Assembly (NCBI RefSeq): GCF_021249405.1
Contig: NZ_CP089593.1
Location: 310,001 to 374,000, forward strand
Direction of reading: 5' to 3'
Source: Halobacterium zhouii
Lineage (GTDB): Archaea > Halobacteriota > Halobacteria > Halobacteriales > Halobacteriaceae
Length of the DNA: 64,000 nt
Under the pieces are notes generated by a model. That model saw nothing but the letters and a program-made list of their open reading frames with translations. It ran no database searches and was not told the origin of the DNA. The position numbers were made by a program, and so were the translations under genes. Position 1 is the first letter of the stretch, and the number at the start of each line of letters is the position of its first letter. Positions 50,991-58,654 of this stretch are shown here, one piece after another.

Positions 50991-52109
50991 TTACTCTGAC
51001 TGCCACGCGCCCGATTGAGGCACTACTGACCGCGGGAACGACCCGAGTCGCTCCGCGCCGTCCGCCGCGACCACCGCGAGGTCCGCGAGCCACACCGTTT
51101 CTCTTCTGTCACCCGCTCCGCTGTCGTCCGCGTCGCCGTCGAGTCTCGGTTCGAGCGCGACCACGGCGCCGGGTTCGAGGGCGTGCTCACCGACCGGCCG
51201 CTCCCGGCGGTCGAGACCCACGCCGTAGACGTCCCCGGACGCGTCGGTCGGCGGGAAGCCGTACGACCCGAGTTCCGCCGCGACCTCTCCGGCCGCGGCG
51301 TCCGCCGTCGTCTCCCCCGGGTCGACGAAGTCGAGTCCCATCTCGATGGCCCGTTCGCACGCGAGCGTCGCGCGGCGCTCCCACCCGCCGTCGCTGTCCG
51401 CGACGAACGTCCGAGCGAGCAGACCGTGGTAGCCCCGGACGCGCGGCGCGACGCGGACGGCGACGGGGTCGGTCGCCGAGAGTGCGCTGTCTTCAGACTC
51501 AACAGCCGTGCCACCCCCGAGCACGACCGTGTTCCCGGCGGGATTCGCGCCCGCCTCGGCCACCGCCACGTTCGCGGCGCGGCGAACGCGCGCTGCAGTC
51601 ACGGCACCGCTTTCGTCCGTGAGTCCGTCACCGGATTCGGACGCGTCGGCGAGCAGCGACGCGGCGGCCGCCATCCCCGCCTCGGCGGCGGCCTGCGCGT
51701 CCGCCACGGCGTCGAGTTCGGCGTCCGTCTTCCGTTCGCGCGCCCGCAAATGGGCGTCCGTCGACGCCACGGTGAGGCCCGCCTGCTCGAGGTAGAGCGC
51801 CGCGTCGTGGGGGATATCTCTGGGTGTGAGCACGCGCCTTCCGTCGAGGCCGTCGGCCAGCTCCGCGGCGCGCTCGGCCGGCGACGGAGCAGGATCGAGG
51901 ACCGTGACGCCGTCCTTCGGTTCGACGTGCTCTGGAAGCGAGCACGCCGGGACGAGCATGACGCTGTCCTCGTCGTAGACGACGACGGTCTCACAGGGGA
52001 GAGCCACACCGCTCAGGAATCGTATCGTCGAATCGCCGGCCGAACCGGCGTGGACGAACGCCGCCGCGTCCGCCTCCGCGAGCGCGGCGTCGAGGGCCGC
52101 GAGTCGCAT
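50991..52109 (-). CDS. M24-fold protein with degenerate metal site
   Basis: 372 aa. N-terminal creatinase-like domain (1-125; LAALDAALAEADAAAFVHAG, IRFLSGVALPCETVVVYD) and C-terminal pita-bread domain (about 130-350). The five metal ligands of working M24 peptidases appear lost: the two-Asp region reads AVRVAPRVRGYHGLLARTF, the GHG region is DVYGVGLDRRERPVGEH, and the Glu before the end is LADLAVV; only ALEPGAVVALEPRL keeps a Glu. Likely a pseudo-peptidase with another role. Its ATG (52109) directly abuts the helicase stop (52110), so the two are one operon. Confidence 0.8.
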   Translation of the reverse strand: MRLAALDAALAEADAAAFVHAGSAGDSTIRFLSGVALPCETVVVYDEDSVMLVPACSLPEHVEPKDGVTVLDPAPSPAERAAELADGLDGRRVLTPRDIPHDAALYLEQAGLTVASTDAHLRARERKTDAELDAVADAQAAAEAGMAAAASLLADASESGDGLTDESGAVTAARVRRAANVAVAEAGANPAGNTVVLGGGTAVESEDSALSATDPVAVRVAPRVRGYHGLLARTFVADSDGGWERRATLACERAIEMGLDFVDPGETTADAAAGEVAAELGSYGFPPTDASGDVYGVGLDRRERPVGEHALEPGAVVALEPRLDGDADDSGAGDRRETVWLADLAVVAADGAERLGSFPRSVVPQSGAWQSE

Positions 52110-53927
52110 TCAGGGGAGGGTGACGGGCGTGTCGGCAGCGAGCGCGTCCTCCAGGGTCTCCCCCGTCGGCTTCCCGTACAGCAACACGTCGATGGGAAGC
52201 GTCGGCGCGCCGTCGATGAGATTCTGGAGAATGACCAGGCGCTCGCGAGCGCGGCTCATTCCGACGTAGAAGACGCGGCGTTCGTTGTCCGTCAGCACCG
52301 GCACGGGACTGGTCTTGGAGTCGAAGTCCACGCCCTCGTCGGCCACCGAGGCCGCCATCTGTTCGACGACCTTCTCCGTGAGGTCCGTCGAGACGAAGAC
52401 GTGGTCGGCCTCGCGGCCCTTCGCGGAGTGGATCGTGCCGACGCGCACGCGGTCGGGGTCCATCCCGCGGTAATCTCCCGAGAAGTACGCGTCCACGCTC
52501 TTGCGCTGGTAGCGAGTGACCTTCCGGAGCATGTCACCCGCCGCCGACGGCCCCGGAACGAACGGCACGAAGTCCTTGATGAACGACGGCGAGAACGTCA
52601 GTTCCGTGAGGTCCGTGTTCTCGCCCTGGGCCTCGTCGATGGCCTCCCGGAGGTCGCTGCGGTTGTTCGTCCCGAACGCCGAATCCTGGAGCATGTCCAT
52701 CAGGCGGCGCGCCTGCAGGCCGTCGATGTCCTCCTGGGCCGTCAGCGCCTCCACCGCGTCGACGTACTGCTGGAGCCGGTCGGTCCACATGCGCTGGTCG
52801 GTCAGCGCCTTGAACGGGATGCCCTCGTCGATGAACTCGTCGACGAACTCGAAGAGCTGGTAGCGCGCCCGGAACAGCACCATCACCGTCTCGTCCTCGG
52901 ACTCCTGGACGGTGCCACGGACGTTCCGCACGAGGTCGAGCATCGACGGGCTCTCTACTGCCTCGACGCTCCCACCTTCTTTTCGCGGCTTGAGGTTCTT
53001 CTCCTGCCGGTTCTTGATGTGGCCGATCTCCTGCTGGACGACCTCCAGCACCTCGGAAGGCAGGCGGTAGGAGTTCGGCAGCACGACGTTGTCCGTGACG
53101 TGCGTGTCGAGCAGGAGGTCGGGGTCCGCGCCCTGCCACGCGTAGACGACCTGGTCGTCGTCGCCCGCGATGAGCACCTCCTCCATGTGCGGCCGCCACT
53201 CCTTGTACACCTCGTACTGCAGGCTCGTGATGTCCTGGAACTCGTCGATGACGAGGTAGTCGACGTTCGGCACGAGCGAGCGCTGTTTCACGCGCTCGAG
53301 CATGTCCGCGAAGCCGACGAGTTCGTGCTCGCCCTTGAACGAACGCCACGCGCGAATCGCCTCCGGGATGTCGTAACGCTCGTCGCTGGAGGGCCACGTC
53401 GGCGTGTACTTGTTCCCGACCTGGGCGTTGTCGTCGATCTCCGGTGGCAGACGAACCTCCTCGTCGTTCCACCGGAACGGCACGTCGTGCCAGTCCGAGA
53501 CCTCGCGTCCCGTGCGCTGGAGCCACTGGCTGGTCGCGATGACCTTGTTGCCCAGCGTCGTCGAGCGCGCGGTCCGCCGGGACCCCGAGGAGTACTCGTC
53601 CTCGAACGGGATGCCGTACTCCTCGCAGAACTCCTCTTTCTCGGACTCGCCGACGACGTCGCCTCGGGAGAGGCCGAGCAGTTCGTACGCCTTCGCGTGC
53701 ATCGTCGAGACGTTCCCGCGGAGGGAACGCGGGTTCTCGTCGAGGCGCTCGGCGAGTCGTTCGCGGATCTCAGCGGCCGCGGCGCGGGTGTACGAGACGA
53801 CGAGGATGTCTCTGACTTCGACGTCGTCGTCCTCGAGGATTTCTTCGACTTTGTCGAGGAGCGCCGTCGTCTTCCCGCTTCCCGGGCCACCGAACAGCCG
53901 CGTCACTTCCGGCTCCGAGTCAGTCAT
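52110..53927 (-). CDS. UvrD/Rep-type ATP-dependent DNA helicase
   Basis: 605 aa. Superfamily 1A motifs in order: I FGGPGSGKTTALLDKV, Ia VVSYTRAAAAEIRERL, II LVIDEFQDITSLQ, III AGDDDQVVYAWQGADPD, IV region LFRARYQLFEF, V VGTIHSAKGREADHVFVS, VI RRVFYVGMSRARERLVIL. Shorter than bacterial UvrD (about 720 aa), as is common in archaea. DNA unwinding in repair or replication restart. Strong AT box at 53951-53960 fits a leaderless start at 53927. Its stop is immediately followed by the M24-like gene, showing an operon. Confidence 0.93.
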   Translation of the reverse strand: MTDSEPEVTRLFGGPGSGKTTALLDKVEEILEDDDVEVRDILVVSYTRAAAAEIRERLAERLDENPRSLRGNVSTMHAKAYELLGLSRGDVVGESEKEEFCEEYGIPFEDEYSSGSRRTARSTTLGNKVIATSQWLQRTGREVSDWHDVPFRWNDEEVRLPPEIDDNAQVGNKYTPTWPSSDERYDIPEAIRAWRSFKGEHELVGFADMLERVKQRSLVPNVDYLVIDEFQDITSLQYEVYKEWRPHMEEVLIAGDDDQVVYAWQGADPDLLLDTHVTDNVVLPNSYRLPSEVLEVVQQEIGHIKNRQEKNLKPRKEGGSVEAVESPSMLDLVRNVRGTVQESEDETVMVLFRARYQLFEFVDEFIDEGIPFKALTDQRMWTDRLQQYVDAVEALTAQEDIDGLQARRLMDMLQDSAFGTNNRSDLREAIDEAQGENTDLTELTFSPSFIKDFVPFVPGPSAAGDMLRKVTRYQRKSVDAYFSGDYRGMDPDRVRVGTIHSAKGREADHVFVSTDLTEKVVEQMAASVADEGVDFDSKTSPVPVLTDNERRVFYVGMSRARERLVILQNLIDGAPTLPIDVLLYGKPTGETLEDALAADTPVTLP

Positions 53928-53950
53928 TGCACAGTAACAGGGGCCGATAA

Positions 53951-53960
53951 CGTATAAACG
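53951..53960 (-). promoter_or_regulatory. AT box of the helicase-M24 operon
   Basis: Minus strand CGTTTATACG, centred 28 nt before the ATG at 53927. Confidence 0.6.
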
Positions 53961-54067
53961 ACGTGAATTCTCGCTGAATTATGTGGGGTATTAGACGACG
54001 CGTCTACCCCAGGAGCCACGTTTCTGCCGCGAGTTTCCAGACGACTACGTCTCCACCGTGAGATGCG

Positions 54068-54226
54068 TCACGCGCGGCGCGTCGACCGTGCTTCCCGCAC
54101 GTCCGCGCCGTCGCGGATCTTGTCCTCGCAGTTCGGACACACTCGCGGGGCAGCAATCTCGTTCGGGGTGAACACTCGGGCGTACGCTTCTGTCACGAAC
54201 GACCCGCAGTTCTGACACTCGGGCAT
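54068..54226 (-). CDS. DUF7563-like small zinc-finger protein
   Basis: 52 aa, too short for many gene finders: starts MPECQNCGSFVTEAYARVF, then CPNCEDKIRDGADVREARST. Two CxxC knuckles about 23 residues apart give a four-cysteine zinc ribbon. Resembles haloarchaeal DUF7563. A CCTAAGAC box on the minus strand lies about 28 nt upstream. Function unknown; RNA or protein interaction is a reasonable guess. Confidence 0.75.
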   Translation of the reverse strand: MPECQNCGSFVTEAYARVFTPNEIAAPRVCPNCEDKIRDGADVREARSTRRA

Positions 54227-54401
54227 ATCTTGTCTGGCATTTCGTCGCAGTCGTCTTAGGTGTGCTGGCCGACCAGGTGGATGTCATTCTGTTACTACAT
54301 GATTACCACTCCACGCCAGTGTCCGCCGTGAACTCGCGTGAGTGGACGGCGATAGCTCTCGGGCATCTTCGAAAATCCGCTGGGAGGAAAGCGAACGCGA
54401 C

Positions 54402-54575
54402 CTACGGCGTCCACCCGCAGACGTCACACGTCGTCGCGTCTACGTCGTGTAGTCCGCCACAGTCCGGACACTGCTTCTTGTTGTAGCTTCGCTCCCACGT
54501 CGCGGTGTCGTGGCCGCGCTGTTCGAGGAAGTCGTCCAGCAGTGAGTCGTCGTCCGGAGACGGTGCACTCGACAT
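54402..54575 (-). CDS. HVO_0416-like small zinc-finger protein
   Basis: 57 aa from ATG 54575. Acidic N-terminus (SPDDDSLLDDFLEQRGHD), then NKKQCPDCGGLHDVDATTCD with CxxC and a second CDVCGWTP knuckle. Like the haloarchaeal HVO_0416 family of CPxCG microproteins. Role unknown in detail; related proteins affect growth, swarming or biofilm formation in Haloferax. Confidence 0.78.
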   Translation of the reverse strand: MSSAPSPDDDSLLDDFLEQRGHDTATWERSYNKKQCPDCGGLHDVDATTCDVCGWTP

Positions 54576-54691
54576 ACAAGGTATGGTATGGCACACCACG
54601 CACTTCAAACTACCGGGGGTACTGACACCGCGCTAAACCCTGGTCTGACGTGAACCGCGTTCCCGGTCGCCGTGTCGCGTCCGCCGCTACC

Positions 54692-56197
54692 CTACAGGTC
54701 GTACAGGTCGCCGAATTTCTCGTGGGCGTACTCCACGAAGTAATCCGCCGTTAGTGGCTCTCCCGTGGCGACCTCCACGAGTTCGTCGGTCGTGTACCGC
54801 TGGCCGTGGCTGTGGACGTGCTCGGTCAACCACTCGCGAATCGGGTCGAACTCGCCCTCGCGCACCAGGTCGTCCACGTCGAGGTCCTCGCGCATCGCGG
54901 CGTCGAGTTGTGCGGCGAGCACGCTGCCGACCGTGTAGTTCTGGAACGACGCGAATCCGCCCGTCCAGTGAATGTCTTGTAGGCAGCCCTCAGCGTCGTT
55001 CTCGGGGCGCACGCCGAGGTACTCCTCCATCAGGTCGTTCCAGCGCTCCGGAATTGCATCGACGTCGAGGTCGCCCGCGACGAACTCCCGTTCTATCTCC
55101 GACCGGAGAATGATGTGCATGTGGTAGGTGAGCTCGTCCGCCTCCACGCGGATGCGGTTCTCGGGGTAGATCTGGTTCACCGCCTCGAACGCTTCCTCTG
55201 GCGTGGCGTCCGTGTCGAGGTGGTCGTTCACGATGGGCGTCGCGTACTCCCAGAACGCCTCCGTCCGACCGACGTGGTTCTCCCAGAACCGCGACTGGGA
55301 CTCGTGGACGCCCGAGGAGCGGGACTGCCCGAGCGGGAGGCCGTACTCGTCGTCCCGGAGGCCGTGCTGGTAGGTCGCGTGGCCGAACTCGTGGATCGAG
55401 GACATCACCGACCCCACGGGGTCGTCGGCCGCGAAGCGCGTCGTGATGCGCGCGTCGAACTGTGGGCCGACCATGAACGGGTGGGGCGCGGTGTCGAGGC
55501 GACCACGGTTCCAGTCGTACCCGAGTTCGTCGACGACCTCGCGGCACAGCGCCATCTGCGTGTCGTCGTCGTACTCCCCTGTGAACGGCGTCGCGAGTTC
55601 GGCGTCGCTCTCCGTGATCTCCTCGATGAGCGGCACGAGTTCCTCGCGCAGCGTGTCGAAGATGGATTCCACCCGCTCCAGCGGGAGGTACGGTTCGCCG
55701 TCCTCGAACATCACGCGGTACGGGTCCGCGCTCTCGTCGATGTGAGCCGCGCGCTCGACGTGGAGTTCCCGGAGGTCATCGAGTGTCGGCGCGAACGCGT
55801 CGAAGTTCGCGTCGGCCTTCGCGTTCTCCCACACCTGCTGGGCGTCGGACTGAGTCTCGGTCAGCTCCGCGACGAGGTCACTCGGCACGCTCGTCGCGCG
55901 GTCGAACTGTCGGCGCGTCTCCCGCACGAGCACCCGTTCGTCCTCGCCGAGGTCGCGGGACTCCAGTTCGTCGAGCCAGCCGGCGACCTCGTCGTCCGTG
56001 AGCAGGTCGTGGCTCACCGTCGACAGCGCCGAGAGCTGTTTCCCGCGGGCGGGCGCACCGCCCTCGGGCATCATCACGCGCTGGTCCCACGCCAGCGCGC
56101 CGCTCGCGTCGCCCAGGTAGGAGAGCCGTTTCACCCGGTCTTCGAGTTCGGTGTATGCGTCCGTCTCGGAGCCATCCGCGTCCGCGTTCGTCGCCAT
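54692..56197 (-). CDS. M32 family metallocarboxypeptidase (first copy)
   Basis: 501 aa. Zinc carboxypeptidase of the Taq type, removing C-terminal residues from peptides. Motifs: HPFMVGPQFDARITTRF, zinc-binding SIHEFGHATYQH (HExxH), SGVHESQSRFWENH, NRIRVEADELTYHMH, EGCLQDIHWTGG. Where the second copy has GYFPTYSLG, this one has SFQNYTVG, a changed substrate-site segment. Starts MATNADADGSETDAYTELED. A paralogue lies 2.5 kb away (58655-60166) on the same strand. Confidence 0.9.
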   Translation of the reverse strand: MATNADADGSETDAYTELEDRVKRLSYLGDASGALAWDQRVMMPEGGAPARGKQLSALSTVSHDLLTDDEVAGWLDELESRDLGEDERVLVRETRRQFDRATSVPSDLVAELTETQSDAQQVWENAKADANFDAFAPTLDDLRELHVERAAHIDESADPYRVMFEDGEPYLPLERVESIFDTLREELVPLIEEITESDAELATPFTGEYDDDTQMALCREVVDELGYDWNRGRLDTAPHPFMVGPQFDARITTRFAADDPVGSVMSSIHEFGHATYQHGLRDDEYGLPLGQSRSSGVHESQSRFWENHVGRTEAFWEYATPIVNDHLDTDATPEEAFEAVNQIYPENRIRVEADELTYHMHIILRSEIEREFVAGDLDVDAIPERWNDLMEEYLGVRPENDAEGCLQDIHWTGGFASFQNYTVGSVLAAQLDAAMREDLDVDDLVREGEFDPIREWLTEHVHSHGQRYTTDELVEVATGEPLTADYFVEYAHEKFGDLYDL

Positions 56198-56366
56198 GCA
56201 AACGCGTGTGTGTTGTCAGTACATCAACCCTCGGCAGCCGGAAAAGTGGGCGTCCGGAATCGGCGTGGGCAGTGACCGGGGAGCCAGCGGCGGACAACGA
56301 CTGGCGGTCACCCACCAATCAGTTGGCCCGTGGACATTTTGACGTTCGGGTCGTAGCCCGGTTCGC

Positions 56367-57395
56367 ATGCTCTTTGGGGGTGAAGAGGGGGGAAAACTCG
56401 GTGTGGAGCGCCGCAAAGTCCAGTTCCGGGAGTGGTTCCTCCTCGACGGCAACCGCGGCGTCGTCGCGGGCGGCATCACCGGCATCCTGTTCGTGCTCGT
56501 GACGTTCGTGTCGGCGTCCGGAATCGCTCCGTTACAGGACACCCAGCCGCTGTTCTACGTCTTCAGCGGCCTCCTCGGCGGGAACCTCACCATCATCACC
56601 GTGGTCGTCTCCATCAACCAGCTGTTGATCTCCCGGGAGCTGACGACCCCGGACAAACTCCGCTCACAGATAGAGGGCACCATCGAGTACCGCAACCACG
56701 TCGAGGACGTCTCCGGGCGAACTGCGCCCGTGGAACCACTCGGATTCCTCCGCCTGCTCTACGAGAACACGCGCACGACCGCCCAACAACTCGGCGGACT
56801 GACGTTTTCCGAGATGACATCGGACGTCTCTATGGCCGTAGACGCCGAGAACGCGGACGGCGTCACGGAGGAGTTAGAGAGCGTCGTCACGAACGTGACC
56901 GAGAACGTCGACAGAGTCGACAACCTCCTGCAGAACTCCGACGCTTCCACGTTCACGGTGCTCTCGACCACGCTCGGCACCAACTACGCCCGGGACATCT
57001 ACCGGCTCCGACAGCTCAGGGCCCAGCACGGTGACCGACTCCCGGACGAGGTCAGGGACGCGACCGAGACGCTCATCCACCAGTTACAGGACATCGACAT
57101 CGCACGCCAGTACTTCAAGGGCGTCTACCTCCAGCAGGAACTCGCCTCGCTCTCTCGACTCCTGTTCTACGTCGGTATCCCCGCCCTCTTCGTCGTCGTA
57201 TCGACGCTCCTGGCGTTCACCGCGAGCAGCACCGCAATCGTCCCACGTCCATACCTCGACCTGCTGGTCTCGGTCACCATCACAGTCGGCCTCCTCCCCC
57301 TGATCACGCTGTTCGCGTACATCCTCCGTACCGCCACGGTCGCCCGGCGGACCGCCGCCAAGATACCGTTCACCGCACCGACCCAGGAGCAGTGA
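56367..57395 (+). CDS. Membrane protein with large soluble middle region, unknown
   Basis: 342 aa. Two N-terminal segments (GVVAGGITGILFVLVTFVSA; VFSGLLGGNLTIITVVVSIN), a soluble helical region of about 170 residues with much Asp/Glu/Thr (residues 80-250), and two or three C-terminal segments (LLFYVGIPALFVVVSTLLAF; LLVSVTITVGLLPLITLFAY). A coiled-coil-like stretch sits about residues 160-190. No domain recognised; haloarchaeal membrane proteins of this shape are common but uncharacterised. Convergent with the GNAT gene (14 bp). Confidence 0.65.
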   Translation: MLFGGEEGGKLGVERRKVQFREWFLLDGNRGVVAGGITGILFVLVTFVSASGIAPLQDTQPLFYVFSGLLGGNLTIITVVVSINQLLISRELTTPDKLRSQIEGTIEYRNHVEDVSGRTAPVEPLGFLRLLYENTRTTAQQLGGLTFSEMTSDVSMAVDAENADGVTEELESVVTNVTENVDRVDNLLQNSDASTFTVLSTTLGTNYARDIYRLRQLRAQHGDRLPDEVRDATETLIHQLQDIDIARQYFKGVYLQQELASLSRLLFYVGIPALFVVVSTLLAFTASSTAIVPRPYLDLLVSVTITVGLLPLITLFAYILRTATVARRTAAKIPFTAPTQEQ

Positions 57396-57409
57396 CACCC
57401 GACGAGAAC

Positions 57410-57997
57410 CTACTCCTCGTCGTTGTCCCAGTCCTCGCGAAGCAGGCCGTAGACCAGCATGTCGTGGTAGTCGCCGCGGTAGTACGCCGCGTCCCGACGC
57501 GCCCCCTCGCGCTCGAAGCCGAGCGATTCGAGCAGGCCGATGGAGGCGTCGTTGAACGCGCCGACGTCAGCCTCGACGCGCCGGAGGTTCAGGTCCTCGA
57601 AGGCGTACTCGACGACCGTCGACGCGGCGTCCGAGCCATACCCCTGTCCCTGGTAGTCGGGGTCGAAGTGATACGCGAGTTCCATGCTGCGCGCACGGTC
57701 GGTCGCCGTCGGGCCGTACTGGCTGCCGGTCAGCGAGACGATACCGATTGGTTCGTCGTCCTCGCGTGTCGTAGCCGCCCGTTGGTTGTCCGCGCACACC
57801 ACCAGTTTCACGTCGTCCTCGGTGGTGAGTGCTCGCTCGAAGAACTCCTCGCCGAGGTCGGCGTTCATCGGGTTCGCGTCGAGCGCTGGCCGCCACACTC
57901 GTGGGTCGTTCATCCATCTGCGTATCGCGGCGAGGTCCTCGCGCTCGGGCGGATGGAGAGTGACGGTCTCGCCGGAGAGAAAGACGGGTCCTGGCAT
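57410..57997 (-). CDS. GNAT acetyltransferase (RimJ/RimL type)
   Basis: 195 aa from ATG 57997. SGETVTLHPPEREDLAAIRR at the start; DPDYQGQGYGSDAASTVVEY is the acetyl-CoA motif A (Q/RxxGxG/A), and FNDASIGLLESLGFEREGAR the motif B. Acetylates a protein N-terminus or an amine small molecule; substrate unknown. ATG further upstream (58060) is rejected because the extension is not GNAT-like. Confidence 0.85.
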   Translation of the reverse strand: MPGPVFLSGETVTLHPPEREDLAAIRRWMNDPRVWRPALDANPMNADLGEEFFERALTTEDDVKLVVCADNQRAATTREDDEPIGIVSLTGSQYGPTATDRARSMELAYHFDPDYQGQGYGSDAASTVVEYAFEDLNLRRVEADVGAFNDASIGLLESLGFEREGARRDAAYYRGDYHDMLVYGLLREDWDNDEE

Positions 57998-58129
57998 ACT
58001 CGAACTTGCCGGCAGACGCATCATAAGTTTTCGGCGGGACGAGCACGTCCGCAACCGCATCCCTGTCGCGACGCCGCGAGACGGGACACCACCCCTCCCT
58101 TTTTCGTGTTGACGATTTTGTAACCGAGT

Positions 58130-58459
58130 ATGAACCTGCGTCTCCTCGTCTCCCCCGGACTCTACGGCGGGAGTGCTGCTGCCGTCGTCGCCGCGCTCGG
58201 ATACGCGCTCGCCGCCTCGCAGTCGTTCCCCCTCGCTCTGACCGCGTTCGCCTTCACGTTCGGCGGCCTCGTCGTCGTCAGCCTGCTCACCGGCACCGCC
58301 AGCTTCAACGAGAACTCCGAGGCCCCCGACGGCCTCGCCACTCAGGACGCCCTCATCAGCGCCCCCACCGAAGCCGGTGAGCCGCGCCGCCTGCTCCTGA
58401 TTTGTTTCTTCCTCGGCGTCACGCTCGCAGGCATCGTTGGGCTCGCGCTCTTCAGGTGA
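58130..58459 (+). CDS. Three-helix membrane protein, unknown
   Basis: 109 aa. Three hydrophobic stretches (YGGSAAAVVAALGYALAASQ; ALTAFAFTFGGLVVVSLLTG; LLLICFFLGVTLAGIVGLAL). The loop TASFNENSEAPDGLATQDAL is polar. Its last codons and stop are repeated 23 bp later. Function unknown. Confidence 0.65.
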   Translation: MNLRLLVSPGLYGGSAAAVVAALGYALAASQSFPLALTAFAFTFGGLVVVSLLTGTASFNENSEAPDGLATQDALISAPTEAGEPRRLLLICFFLGVTLAGIVGLALFR

Positions 58460-58482
58460 TTCGTCTCGCGCTCTTCAGGTGA
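58442..58482. repeat. 18-bp direct repeat covering a gene end
   Basis: CTCGCGCTCTTCAGGTGA occurs at 58442-58459 (last codons LALFR plus TGA) and again at 58465-58482, period 23 bp. The second copy keeps the TGA but in another frame. Confidence 0.85.
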
Positions 58483-58492
58483 CCGTTCGTAG

Positions 58493-58509
58493 GCGGGGAT
58501 GACCCCCGC
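58493..58509 (+). terminator. Hairpin behind the small membrane protein gene
   Basis: GCGGGG (58493-58498), loop ATGAC, CCCCGC (58504-58509). It lies 33 nt after the stop codon, just past the direct repeat. Confidence 0.4.
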
Positions 58510-58654
58510 GTGCTGCGACAGCAACCAGTTGCAGTCCCACCCTCGACCCACGAGCGCTCCCCGCACCACTGTACCGAGTAGCTGGTTCATCCGGAACGCT
58601 GAACAACGAAACCGTACCGGCGACTACTGCAAAAATTCGCTCCGAACGAGCGAT

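Noticed and set aside
58342..58590. Minus-strand frame downstream of the small membrane protein gene
   Set aside because: It overlaps the real gene antisense and contains the direct repeat; no protein-like features.
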